Shown piece after piece: positions 17,541 to 25,387 of a stretch of 64,000 bases of DNA (positions are counted from its first letter, which is position 1; each line of letters begins with the position of its first letter). The notes beneath the pieces are model-generated. The model was not told where the DNA came from and made no database searches. It saw only the letters and a list, made by a program, of their open reading frames with translations. The translations under genes were made by a program, and so were the position numbers. The stretch covers positions 310,001-374,000 of the forward strand of contig NZ_JAUSST010000007.1 of the NCBI RefSeq assembly GCF_030812415.1, in the 5' to 3' direction. Origin of the DNA: Paenibacillus harenae. Its GTDB lineage: Bacteria; Bacillota; Bacilli; Paenibacillales; Paenibacillaceae.

Positions 17541-18532
17541 GTCGTTAAGCCCTTTCTAAGCGAAACGGTCCGCTGCTCCGCTGCGGATCGGTACGCCGCA
17601 TCCAGCATGGCGACTGTGTTCAGGTTGTCCTGCGCACTGTTCGGAGCTTCGGCTCCGGTCTCCAGCGATACCAGCAAATGATTCAGTCCCTCGAACGTCG
17701 CAATTTCTCGCGAGATATTGTTGTCCCAGGTTTGTAGCGGGGACTTCGACTCCTCACGGTACAACTCCACCTTGCCATGTGTGCAGAACAGAGTACCCGT
17801 TTCGCCGATTACAATCATTTCGGTTCTCGGAAACGATGAAGAGAAACTCTGGACGTACGTAGCGATCGCTCCGTTCTCAAAGTCAACCTGAACGGTAGCG
17901 TCGGTTTCGCCTGCGCATTCGATCGCCGAGGACGAACGCATCAGGCTCGTCACCGACACGGCTTCCGATCCCAGGATTTGGCGGAAGCCGTCAAACCAGT
18001 GAATGCCCATAACGGAGAGCGCGTGCCGCTCGCACTGCAAACGCCAGCCGCTATCCTGGCGGAAGAACAGGTTATTGAACAGAATCGAGGTTACCTTCCC
18101 GATCTTGCCCTCGTTCACGATTCCTTTCACGACATCAAACGTAAAATGTCTGCGGAAATTCTGGTTGACGGATACCGGTACGCCCAGCTTTGCAGCCCTA
18201 TTTGTAATCTCAACGGCATCCCCCAGTGTATCGGAGAACGGCTTCTCGACAAACAGCGGGAAACCAGCTTCCAGAAGCGGAATAACAACTTGCTTGCGGA
18301 TAGAAGTAGGTGTGCACACGATGGCCACATCCACTCCGCTGCTCCGGATGAAATCATCTACATTAGAAAACCGTTGCGGGATACCAAATTGGTCCGCTTT
18401 GCGGTTAAGAGTTTCTTCGTTCGGGTCGCAGATGGCCGTCACTTCCACCCGATCCTTGTGACCCTGGTAGCCAATCAGGTGAAGTTCCGTCACTCCGCCT
18501 GCACCGATCAAACCAACCTTGTAAGTTTTCAT
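17537..18532 (-). CDS. Gfo/Idh/MocA family oxidoreductase
   Basis: 331 residues. The N-terminal Rossmann fold has GAGGVTELHL (about 10-19), and the catalytic-region EKPFSDTLGDAVEI (about 95-108) contains the family's EKP lysine. The C-terminal domain has the GIHWFDGFRQILG helix with the expected His/Asp. It is an NAD(P)-dependent sugar or cyclitol dehydrogenase. First gene of the operon with isomerase and cupin, divergent from the XRE-cupin regulator gene, which probably represses it through the operators at 18629 and 18752 together with CcpA. Confidence 0.9.
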   Translation of the reverse strand: MKTYKVGLIGAGGVTELHLIGYQGHKDRVEVTAICDPNEETLNRKADQFGIPQRFSNVDDFIRSSGVDVAIVCTPTSIRKQVVIPLLEAGFPLFVEKPFSDTLGDAVEITNRAAKLGVPVSVNQNFRRHFTFDVVKGIVNEGKIGKVTSILFNNLFFRQDSGWRLQCERHALSVMGIHWFDGFRQILGSEAVSVTSLMRSSSAIECAGETDATVQVDFENGAIATYVQSFSSSFPRTEMIVIGETGTLFCTHGKVELYREESKSPLQTWDNNISREIATFEGLNHLLVSLETGAEAPNSAQDNLNTVAMLDAAYRSAAEQRTVSLRKGLTT

Positions 18533-18628
18533 GAATCTTTCTCCTCCTTGAATGATGAATAGGATTAGGTCGTTCTTTCCAAATTCAAATCAACAAGATC
18601 AATATTTATTACACCAAATTAATCAATA

Positions 18629-18643
18629 TTCAACCAAGTTGAA
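18629..18643. promoter_or_regulatory. Operator copy 1 (TTCAAC-N3-GTTGAA)
   Basis: TTCAACCAAGTTGAA: 6-bp inverted arms around CAA. A nearly identical copy lies at 18752-18766 next to the regulator gene. The paired arrangement in the divergent promoter region points to the XRE-cupin protein as the binder (inference). Confidence 0.65.
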
Positions 18644-18674
18644 CTTAGATCATAATACATCATGCATTAATCCA

Positions 18675-18689
18675 TTGCAAGCGCTATCT
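18675..18689. promoter_or_regulatory. CcpA catabolite-responsive element (cre)
   Basis: TTGCAAGCGCTATCT fits all fixed positions of the cre consensus WTGNAANCGNWNNCW. It lies in the divergent intergenic region between the dehydrogenase operon and the regulator gene, so glucose repression of sugar catabolism is expected. Confidence 0.65.
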
Positions 18690-18711
18690 CTAAGATGTCT
18701 ATCTCTAAGAT
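18684..18711. repeat. Tandem 13-bp direct repeat in the divergent promoter
   Basis: CTATCTCTAAGAT occurs at 18684-18696 and again at 18699-18711 (15-bp period). The first copy overlaps the cre element. It could be a third regulatory site or a replication-slippage product. Confidence 0.55.
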
Positions 18712-18751
18712 AAAGTAATTAATCGAGTTTACTATGTAGTTTTGTTGCAAG

Positions 18752-18766
18752 TTCAACCTAGTTGAA
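18752..18766. promoter_or_regulatory. Operator copy 2 (TTCAAC-N3-GTTGAA)
   Basis: TTCAACCTAGTTGAA, identical to copy 1 except at one spacer base, 44 bp upstream of the regulator start codon. It suggests autoregulation by the XRE-cupin protein. Confidence 0.65.
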
Positions 18767-18809
18767 GTATATTAAACAAGAAAACTATCGTACGATGAAA
18801 GAGGTACTT

Positions 18810-19376
18810 ATGGATCTGGGAAAACGGATACGGCTAATACGCAGAGAACAGAAGCGTACACAGGAAGAAATCGCGGAAATATGCGGAATTACCAAAAGCA
18901 TGCTTTCGAAAATCGAGAGCGGCAGCGCCATGCCGGCCGTATCGACACTAATGAAGATTGCCAACGCCCTGGGCGTCAAGGTCTCCGATCTGCTTGAAGA
19001 GCAGACCAGCAACGATACAGTGATGGTGAGTGCGAGCCAGTACGAGGATGTCAGCAAATGGCTGAATACCAACAAGGGGTACTCGTTCTTCGCCTTCGCC
19101 TCCACCAGGCACAACAAGATCATGCAACCGTATATATTCATTGCACGTCAGGGCGATATAAATAAACATACCTTCTCGCACGATGGCGAAGAATTCATTT
19201 ACGTCATTTCCGGGAAGATGAGATACAACGTCGGAAGCACGGAATATCAACTCGCCGCAGGAGACAGCCTTTATTTTAATTCGCTGCATGAGCATACTGT
19301 CGTTCCGCTTTCCGAAGAAGTGAAATACTTGGCGGTATTCACCGAACTTCAGTCCAAGCCCCATGAAGGAGGCTAA
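18810..19376 (+). CDS. XRE family regulator with cupin sensor domain
   Basis: 188 residues: an HTH_3 domain (about 5-60, RRIQKRTQEEIAEICG-like helix pair with ITKSMLSKIESG) followed by a C-terminal cupin_2 domain (HTFSHDGEEFIYVISGKMRYNVG, then LAAGDSLYFNSLHEHTVVPL). This is the PuuR/SutR-like architecture in which the cupin binds a small metabolite. The start is ATG 18810 with AGAGGT upstream; longer in-frame starts lack a ribosome site. It is divergent from the dehydrogenase/isomerase/cupin operon, which it probably controls. A strong terminator follows. Confidence 0.9.
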   Translation: MDLGKRIRLIRREQKRTQEEIAEICGITKSMLSKIESGSAMPAVSTLMKIANALGVKVSDLLEEQTSNDTVMVSASQYEDVSKWLNTNKGYSFFAFASTRHNKIMQPYIFIARQGDINKHTFSHDGEEFIYVISGKMRYNVGSTEYQLAAGDSLYFNSLHEHTVVPLSEEVKYLAVFTELQSKPHEGG

Positions 19377-19449
19377 TCATCCGGGAGCGCTCCTTGACGA
19401 GGAAGAGCTCTTCGAATAATTGCAGCACAGAACTGTAAAATGCCGAAAA

Positions 19450-19487
19450 GCAATAAGCCACCTCTATAGGATGGCTTATTGCTTTTT
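19450..19487 (+). terminator. Terminator of the XRE-cupin regulator gene
   Basis: Perfect 11-bp stem GCAATAAGCCA/TGGCTTATTGC, extended by AAAA/TTTT, with an 11-base loop and TTTTT following. Confidence 0.9.
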
Positions 19488-19497
19488 CTATCGAGAT

Positions 19498-19665
19498 CTA
19501 TTGAGCAAGGGCAGCAATCTCAGCGGCAGCAAGAGCTTTGTTATAAATACGGAAGTCATCCACTCGTCCATTGAGGTATGGATCGTTGTTCTGGGAGCGG
19601 CCAATCCAATATTGCCTGGTGGAACTCGCATGAGTCCCATAACGCGTTGTATCCGCTTGCATCTG
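19498..19665 (-). pseudogene. 3' remnant of a LamG-domain (jelly-roll) protein
   Basis: The minus strand reads YWIGRSQNNDPYLNGRVDDF, then RIYNKALAAAEIAALAQ and a stop at 19498. This is the textbook C-terminal end of a LamG/concanavalin-A-like domain as found on secreted plant-polysaccharide hydrolases. Upstream the frame is closed by TGA around 19675 and no further homology is seen. The rest of the gene has been lost, probably by deletion near the phosphorylase gene. Confidence 0.7.
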
Positions 19666-19848
19666 TCGACTCCTCCTTCATATCGTCATTGCAGTTCATA
19701 TTTTTCTGCCCCATCTACGGATCATTTTTCGAATGACACTGTCCATTTTTGTGATGTTCGGACCAAACGACCAGCTGCGGACCGAAATGAAATCCGACCT
19801 ATGCGAACGCTCAGTGGCAGGTCGGCAAGGATCTCAGTTGACGCGGCC

Positions 19849-19909
19849 TGCCGGGGTTGCCCATACTATGGCTCCTGCTTGCCATAGGCACGTGTACCGC
19901 AACCCGGCA
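19849..19909. other. Nested hairpin upstream of the phosphorylase gene
   Basis: TGCCGGGGTTGC (19849-19860) pairs with GCAACCCGGCA (19899-19909) with one bulged G, and inside it CTATGG (19866-19871) pairs with CCATAG (19882-19887). The 61-base structure ends 71 bases before the ATG of the phosphorylase gene. No protein family is recognisable in any frame of 19666-19980. It may be a structured mRNA leader. Confidence 0.4.
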
Positions 19910-19980
19910 TATGGTATAGAGGCATCAAATCAGGCGCTTACACGACAAAGCGCAATTTTTCGCGAAAATGAGGTGGGATA

Positions 19981-22173
19981 ATGCCAAACGGCGGTGTAGC
20001 TTATTTCTCGGCAGAGTTCGGACTTGACGAGTCCTTACCAATTTACTCGGGCGGCCTTGGCGTGTTAGCAGGCGATCATATCAAGGCGGCCGCAGACATG
20101 AATATTCCGATTACGGGCGTAGGCATATTTTATAGTAAAGGTTATTTCCAACAGAGCATCAACGAGGGCGGTTCGCAGCAGCATCTGTATCCCTATATCG
20201 ATCCGGAGGCGAGCACCTACCCTGTTCAGCTCGTGAGGGATGCCGAGGAACGGCCTCTCATCATCGAAGTTAGGGTGGGCGGCAGGCAAGTTTATGCGAA
20301 AGCGTGGTCCGTGCAGGTGGGCTCGGTCACGCTGTACCTGCTCAATACCGACGTTGAATCGAATAGCGACGAGGACCGCCGTTTGACCGACACACTCTAT
20401 CCGAGTGAACAAGATGTTCGCATAAGCCAGGAGATGATCCTCGGCATCGGCGGTGCAAGACTGCTTGCTGCGCTGGGCATCCAGCCGGAAGTCTGGCATA
20501 TGAATGAAGGACACTCAGCGTTCCTGGCGCTCGAGCGTATCCGCATGCTGTCCGCAGAAGGCGTGCCGTTCGAGACGGCACTCGAGACAGTCAAGGCGAG
20601 CACCGTCTTTACAACGCACACCCCGGTTCCGGCAGGGCACGACGTCTTCTCCATCGACATGATGGACCGTTATTTCTGCGACTATTACTGGCAACTCGGG
20701 ACGGACAGGGAGCAGGTACTGTCGCTCGGCCGCTTGAACGGCACGTTCAACATGACGCGTCTTGCGGTCAGCACGTCCTCTAAGGTGAACGGGGTGAGCA
20801 AGCTGCACGGCGAGGTGACCCGGGACCTATTCCACGGCTGGATGCCGCATATACCGAGACAGGACATTCCAATATATTCGGTCACGAACGGCGTCCATAT
20901 CGGGACGTGGCTGGCTGACGGTATGAAGATGCTGTTCGACCGGTACCTCCCGTCCGACTGGGCCGTCCGCTCCGAAGAACTGGACGTGTGGGCTGCTGTT
21001 CGGGATATCCCAGCCACCCAGCTATGGGAGGAGCATCAGCGGGCGAAATCCGAGATGGTCCGGGAGCTCGGCCTGCCGCTTGACTTGTCCGGTGATGGGC
21101 CGTTGATCGTCGGTTTCGCCAGGCGGTTTGCGACTTATAAGCGGGCGTTGCTCATCTTCCGCGACCTAGAGAGGCTCGCGCACATCCTGAACGATCCACA
21201 GCGCCCGGTCTGCCTCGTTTTCGCCGGAAAGGCGCATCCCGCGGACGGACCGGGAAAGGAACTGATCCGAAGAATTGTGGAGATATCCCGGGAGGAAAGG
21301 TTCAAAGGCCGCGTTTACATCGTGGACAACTATGCGATGGATAAGGCGAAAAAGCTGGTCCAAGGCGTTGACGTTTGGCTCAACACGCCCGTGAAGCCAA
21401 TGGAAGCGAGCGGCACAAGCGGACAAAAGGCGGCCATGAACGGAGTACTCAACTGCAGCGTACTAGACGGTTGGTGGGTGGAAGGTTACAATGGGCGAAA
21501 CGGCTGGGCCATCGAAGGCGCGACAGACACCGACCCTGATCAGCAAGACCAGCAGGACAGCGAAACGCTTTACCGACTGTTCGAAGAAGAGATTGTTCCG
21601 TTGTTCTACAAGCGGGGGGAGCACGCGGTCCCGACGGAATGGATCAACATGATGAAGGAATCGATCAGCTCACTCGCGCCCGTCTTTAACACCCGCAGAA
21701 TGGTAAGCGATTACTGGCACAAGGTGTATGTCCCCGCAATCGCAAGGGGGAGGCGGTTCGTCGCGGACAATTTCGAGGTCGCATCAAGGGTGGCCGCCTA
21801 CAAGCAATTCATCCGTGACCACTGGTCAGCCGTCAGCGTCAGGAAAGTGGAAATTCTGGCCGACCATAGCAGCAGGATCGGGCTGAACAAGATAGCCTTC
21901 CGCGCCGAAATCGGGCTCGGCGCTATCTGGCACAAGGACGTTCGCGTGGAGGCGGTCGGCGCAGGCGGCAGCCGTGGCATCTGGAAGGCGAAGCTGGATC
22001 CTGTTCAGCAGCAGGCCAAGGGACTATATATCTATGAGGGCGTTTCTCCCAACGACTCGATCAACATCTGGAAGTCTAACGCGAACGTGCGGGTCACGCC
22101 GATCAGCTCGGATTTCGCCAACGATTTCGAGATGGAGCTGGCCGCCTGGGGGGCAGTACCTTATACGTCTTAA
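19981..22173 (+). CDS. glgP: Alpha-glucan family phosphorylase
   Basis: 730 residues of the bacterial/archaeal short glycogen phosphorylase type. VAYFSAEFGLDESLPIYSGG opens the catalytic fold, THTPVPAGHD follows, and the pyridoxal-phosphate site is EASGTSGQKAAMNGVLN with the cofactor Lys. It releases glucose-1-phosphate from glycogen or maltodextrin. Family members normally carry about 100 residues before the YFSAEFG motif; here the protein starts 6 residues ahead of it and an in-frame TGA lies just upstream, so the N-terminal domain is absent. AGGTGG precedes ATG 19981. Codon use looks more GC-rich than its neighbours. Confidence 0.88.
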   Translation: MPNGGVAYFSAEFGLDESLPIYSGGLGVLAGDHIKAAADMNIPITGVGIFYSKGYFQQSINEGGSQQHLYPYIDPEASTYPVQLVRDAEERPLIIEVRVGGRQVYAKAWSVQVGSVTLYLLNTDVESNSDEDRRLTDTLYPSEQDVRISQEMILGIGGARLLAALGIQPEVWHMNEGHSAFLALERIRMLSAEGVPFETALETVKASTVFTTHTPVPAGHDVFSIDMMDRYFCDYYWQLGTDREQVLSLGRLNGTFNMTRLAVSTSSKVNGVSKLHGEVTRDLFHGWMPHIPRQDIPIYSVTNGVHIGTWLADGMKMLFDRYLPSDWAVRSEELDVWAAVRDIPATQLWEEHQRAKSEMVRELGLPLDLSGDGPLIVGFARRFATYKRALLIFRDLERLAHILNDPQRPVCLVFAGKAHPADGPGKELIRRIVEISREERFKGRVYIVDNYAMDKAKKLVQGVDVWLNTPVKPMEASGTSGQKAAMNGVLNCSVLDGWWVEGYNGRNGWAIEGATDTDPDQQDQQDSETLYRLFEEEIVPLFYKRGEHAVPTEWINMMKESISSLAPVFNTRRMVSDYWHKVYVPAIARGRRFVADNFEVASRVAAYKQFIRDHWSAVSVRKVEILADHSSRIGLNKIAFRAEIGLGAIWHKDVRVEAVGAGGSRGIWKAKLDPVQQQAKGLYIYEGVSPNDSINIWKSNANVRVTPISSDFANDFEMELAAWGAVPYTS

Positions 22174-22186
22174 TCCATTATTGTAT

Positions 22187-22238
22187 ATGACACAAAAGAA
22201 ACAGCCAGGGATTCACCTAGCTGTTTCTTTTGTGTCAT
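22187..22238 (+). terminator. Terminator of the phosphorylase gene
   Basis: A perfect 19-bp stem (22187-22205 with 22220-22238, inner end AAACAGC/GCTGTTT) around a 14-base loop; the 3' arm carries TTTCTTTTG. Confidence 0.85.
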
Positions 22239-22280
22239 AACGCCAACTCAAACTAAATATCCCGTGATGTCAGAGTAAAC

Positions 22281-22495
22281 CTATTCATATACAGCTCCTG
22301 CAACAACCCCCGAGAAAATGTATCTCTGTAAGAATGAATAAATACATCGCTATGGTCGGAACGGCTACAAATATAATCGCAGCGCTTAAATTTTCGATCG
22401 AACCGTCCCAGGTTATGCTCCGTACGATACGCTGTAAGCGAAATCGGAATAACAGCAGTGAATCGCTTGCTTGAAGAGATCAACGGAAATCTCAT
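22281..22495 (-). pseudogene. Decayed 3' end of a carbohydrate ABC permease gene
   Basis: No single frame is intact, but consecutive minus-strand frames read VIPISLTAYRTEHN, then AAIIFVAVPTIAMYLF, then FLQRYIFSGVVAGAVYE and a stop at 22281. This is the usual tail of YtcP/MalG-like sugar permeases (...QRYxxxGxxAGAVK). At least two frameshifts separate the pieces and the upstream part of the gene is gone. Together with the LamG remnant it points to a lost sugar-utilisation operon at this spot. Confidence 0.6.
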
Positions 22496-22584
22496 TAGAC
22501 ATTTGAATGTATTGCTTTTGCAGCATCAAATCGTTACTGGAAAATATCTGCATCTATATCAAGGCCCCAGCATTGCTAGATCAT

Positions 22585-22621
22585 AAAAGTCCCCATCATG
22601 GTGAACAGGTGGGGACTTTTT
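22585..22621. terminator. Bidirectional terminator
   Basis: AAAAGTCCCC pairs with GGGGACTTTT around a 16-base centre, with T-runs on either strand. It lies about 70 bases after the stop of the minus-strand HxlR gene, which it probably serves. Confidence 0.75.
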
Positions 22622-22689
22622 GTCGCTCACAGACCCGCAACCCTTTTTACATAACGCCGCAACAACGGGTACGAAGCATCGCTTTATTT

Positions 22690-23019
22690 TTAGTTATTTG
22701 CGAGATAGTTTAAGCCCCATTTCTCTATTTGGAGGAGGATGGGATAAAGACTCTTCCCGGTCTCTGATAGCGAATACTCTACCTTGGGTGGGATTTCAGA
22801 ATACACTTGCCGGTTAATCAGCCCATCGCTTTCGAGCTCACGCAGCTGGCGAGTGAGTGTACGCTGCGTAATATCGGGAAATTCCCTTCTCAGTTCATTG
22901 AACCGTCGAACGCCATGAGTCGCAAGCTTGTGCAAAATGAGCAGCTTATACTTGCCTCCAACCATATTGACCGTAAATTCAACCGGACATTGTGAGCATT
23001 GTGAGTGTTGATTATCCAC
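22690..23019 (-). CDS. HxlR family winged-helix regulator
   Basis: 109 residues with the HxlR signature: N-terminal Cys-rich CSQCPVEFTVNMVGGKYKLLIL, then the winged helix RRFNELRREFPDITQRTLTRQLRELESDGLI and the wing PPKVEYSLSETGKSL. The CPVE cysteine is the one used for redox or electrophile sensing in YodB/HxlR-type proteins. It is divergent from the NmrA-type gene at 23157, and the shared promoter region carries a palindrome at 23041. It likely represses that gene until quinone or aldehyde stress. Confidence 0.92.
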   Translation of the reverse strand: MDNQHSQCSQCPVEFTVNMVGGKYKLLILHKLATHGVRRFNELRREFPDITQRTLTRQLRELESDGLINRQVYSEIPPKVEYSLSETGKSLYPILLQIEKWGLNYLANN

Positions 23020-23040
23020 TCCGCTTCCCTCCTTCTTAAG

Positions 23041-23056
23041 GTATCCTCAAGGATAC
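23041..23056. promoter_or_regulatory. Palindromic operator for the HxlR regulator
   Basis: GTATCCTCAAGGATAC: 7-bp perfect arms with a 2-base centre, 22 bp upstream of the HxlR start and in the divergent promoter region. Symmetric sites of this size are normal for HxlR dimers. Confidence 0.6.
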
Positions 23057-23156
23057 TATATATCCCTAATGTGCGTACTTACAAAATGCATTCTATATCT
23101 TTATTATAAAACTATACCCACTAAATTACTTTTAGTAAACGAAAGGATGATGAACA

Positions 23157-24059
23157 ATGGAAACGAAGGAAAAAATATTGGTTTATGGAGCTGGCGGCGT
23201 GCAAGGCGGCGCAGTCGCACGCAAGCTTCTGAAAGAAGGATACGCTGTTCATACGATCGTGAGAAGTTCGGAAAAGGCCGCTCAGCTTCAAAAACAAGGC
23301 ATTACAGCCTTTGTTGGCGATCTTTCGGATGCAGGAAGTCTCACTCCAGCTCATGACGGAGTCAGCAAAGTGTTCCTGCTGTTGCCTGTGGAATTTAACC
23401 TGGAGCGCATACGCGAATTTATCCGCAATACTGTCGATGCAGCCAAACATGCAAATGTTAAGCTTCTCGTTATTAATACCAGCGGTATCGTTCCGGATGA
23501 TGTTACAGGTGTCGCTGCCAATGATAGTAAAAATGAATTGATTGCTTATGTAAAGCAAAGCGGAATTCCGTCTATCATCCTTCAACCTGTATTTTATATG
23601 GAAAACTTCCTTATCCCCGGCGTTGTAGGCAACCAAACATTGGCTTATCCTGTACCAGCCGATCGTGCAATCGCCTGGATCAGCATGGAAGATGCGGCTG
23701 CTTACGGCGTATATGCGCTAAACCATCCGGAGCTGGCAGGGCAGGCGTTGCCTATCGTAGGACCTGAGGCGCTGACCGGCAATCAATTGGCTGAGCAATT
23801 CAGTGCCGCATTGGATCGGGAGATACAGTTCTTCCCTCTCCCAGTGGAAGCGTTCGAAGAAGCGTTAGCTCCAATGCTGGGCAAGGAAACGGCAGCAGGC
23901 CTGGCAGACTCGTACAAATGGATTGGATTAAATTCTCATTTACTGCCAAAGCCAGACCAAGTCATTGACGAAATGCGTACTGCTGTACCGGGCACCCCGC
24001 TCATAGAGTGGGTGAAACAAGCCGTGCAGCATGGATTGTTCGCACCCGTCACTGAGTAA
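23157..24059 (+). CDS. NmrA/SDR-a type NAD(P)-binding oxidoreductase
   Basis: 300 residues of the atypical SDR (NmrA/QOR2) family: ILVYGAGGVQGGAVARKLL (nucleotide-binding GxxGxxG variant, about 6-24), GDLSDAGSL, and KLLVINTSGIVPDD; the classical YxxxK is lacking, as is normal for the group. Relatives are quinone reductases or redox sensors. It is divergent from the HxlR gene, the usual arrangement for quinone/electrophile-inducible reductases. GAAAGGA upstream of ATG 23157; a terminator follows. Confidence 0.85.
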   Translation: METKEKILVYGAGGVQGGAVARKLLKEGYAVHTIVRSSEKAAQLQKQGITAFVGDLSDAGSLTPAHDGVSKVFLLLPVEFNLERIREFIRNTVDAAKHANVKLLVINTSGIVPDDVTGVAANDSKNELIAYVKQSGIPSIILQPVFYMENFLIPGVVGNQTLAYPVPADRAIAWISMEDAAAYGVYALNHPELAGQALPIVGPEALTGNQLAEQFSAALDREIQFFPLPVEAFEEALAPMLGKETAAGLADSYKWIGLNSHLLPKPDQVIDEMRTAVPGTPLIEWVKQAVQHGLFAPVTE

Positions 24060-24102
24060 ACGGAATTAGCTCATCCATTTACGAAAAGAACCTTTAACTC
24101 AA

Positions 24103-24139
24103 CAAGGACCGGAATGCCCTTTGGCGATTCCGGTCCTTG
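24103..24139. terminator. Bidirectional terminator
   Basis: Perfect 13-bp stem CAAGGACCGGAAT/ATTCCGGTCCTTG with an 11-base loop, between the convergent NmrA gene and the decayed hydrolase gene. The plus-strand tail is CTGGTTTCATTT. Confidence 0.75.
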
Positions 24140-24156
24140 CTGGTTTCATTTCATAC

Positions 24157-24659
24157 TTACTGTTTCTCGAATACCCAGATCGTGCTAGAATCCGTGGAAC
24201 CTGTGTTCCATTTTGCTTCGAAACATTTTGGGTATCTCCATACCAGACTTTTCCAGCATTTGCGCGCGCACCGTATATCGCGATACAATCATCATGAGTA
24301 CGGAAAAATACGTCATTGATAGTAATATTTTTACCGCCAAATACATCTATCCCATCCACATTTTGTATAGTGAGCGGATTTTCCTATTTTATCGGGACGA
24401 TCAAGCACACCACGGCCTATAACTTTGGCATTGGTGGCATTATCCATATTAATCCCGCCTGGATGACCGCTCCACCAGCGATGTAAAGCGTCTTGCCGCT
24501 TGACACGGGATAGTCCTGTTGATAAAGTCCCGGTCCAAGATAGATGACATCAGGGTCGGTAGGACTCGGAGGATTGACTTCCAATGGATTGGCAAAGATC
24601 ATTAAATTGCGATTTACATTTGTGTTACTTGTTGTTCGTACCGAATAATGTTCCAACAT
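24157..24659 (-). pseudogene. Decayed beta-helix glycoside hydrolase (GH28-like)
   Basis: Successive minus-strand frames give PDVIYLGPGLYQQDYPVSSG and KTLYIAGGAVIQ, then MDNATNAKVIGRGVLDRP, then ENPLTIQNVDGIDVFGGKNI with ITINDVFFRTHDDCIAIYG, then KWNTGSTDSSTIWVFEKQ and a stop at 24157. The IGRGVLD and HDDCIAI signatures are of right-handed beta-helix hydrolases such as polygalacturonase-like enzymes. At least three frameshifts and large internal losses make it inactive. Its 5' end overlaps the esterase gene tail. Confidence 0.75.
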
Positions 24660-25314
24660 TCAGGTTCAGCTTGATGATGGCATCGGCCACCATTCGTGCG
24701 ACAGCCTCTGCACCTTGCTCATTCAGATGCGTATTGTCTTCGATCCCTTCAGGGTAATTCCGATGTTCGCCAGGGCGCAGCCAGGTCAGCCATTCTCTCG
24801 ATTTGGCGTCTCCCATTTCCTTGAACGCGACGGCGCTTCGGCCGCACAGATCGATAAAAGGGACTTTCTCCTGAACGGCGAGCGCTTCCATCGATCTTGG
24901 ATAGTCGCCATGAGTGTTGATTAATAGGCCATCAACGTCAAAATGTCTGCGGCAAATGGACGAGATGAGCACGGGATGCGCCCCCTTCGCTCTCGCTCCG
25001 TCGATATACTGCCATAGATACCGATGGTACGTGCTCCAGGGACTTGTATGTCTTTCGGCATCTTCCTTACTGTCGTTGTGACCGAATTGAATAAACAAGA
25101 AGTCGCCCGGCTTGATCGTCTGTAAAATTTCTTCGAGCCTTCCTTCCTCGATAAAGCTCTTGGAGCTTCTCCCGCACACGGCCTTATTCATGACCCGAGC
25201 GGAATCGGGGATAAATAAATGGAGCTTGTTCCCCCAGCCTTGCATAGGGTGCGATTCAGGCGGATAATCCGCCATTGTCGAATCGCCGGCCAAATAAATC
25301 GTTGTTTTTCCCAA
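24625..25314 (-). CDS. Rhamnogalacturonan acetylesterase-like SGNH hydrolase
   Basis: 229 residues, no signal peptide, so intracellular. The SGNH blocks are present: block I LAGDSTMADY with nucleophile S12, block III FGHND (about 77-81), and block V DNTHLNEQG with the Asp/His pair (about 203-206). These match the CE12 rhamnogalacturonan acetylesterase family, which removes acetyl groups from pectic oligosaccharides. TTG start with only a weak ribosome site. The last about 15 residues (LNVGTLFGTNNK) do not look like the family and run into the decayed hydrolase, suggesting the true tail was replaced by a deletion junction. Confidence 0.85.
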   Translation of the reverse strand: MGKTTIYLAGDSTMADYPPESHPMQGWGNKLHLFIPDSARVMNKAVCGRSSKSFIEEGRLEEILQTIKPGDFLFIQFGHNDSKEDAERHTSPWSTYHRYLWQYIDGARAKGAHPVLISSICRRHFDVDGLLINTHGDYPRSMEALAVQEKVPFIDLCGRSAVAFKEMGDAKSREWLTWLRPGEHRNYPEGIEDNTHLNEQGAEAVARMVADAIIKLNLNVGTLFGTNNK

Positions 25315-25387
25315 AATATCTCACCACCGACCACCGAATGTTAATAAATGTTCAAGAATGACAGCAAGAAACCCTTAAAATTGACGC

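Noticed and set aside
22253-22495. An 80-codon minus-strand open frame as an intact small gene
   Set aside because: Its amino-acid content is meaningless in one frame; combining frames reveals a decayed sugar permease tail instead.
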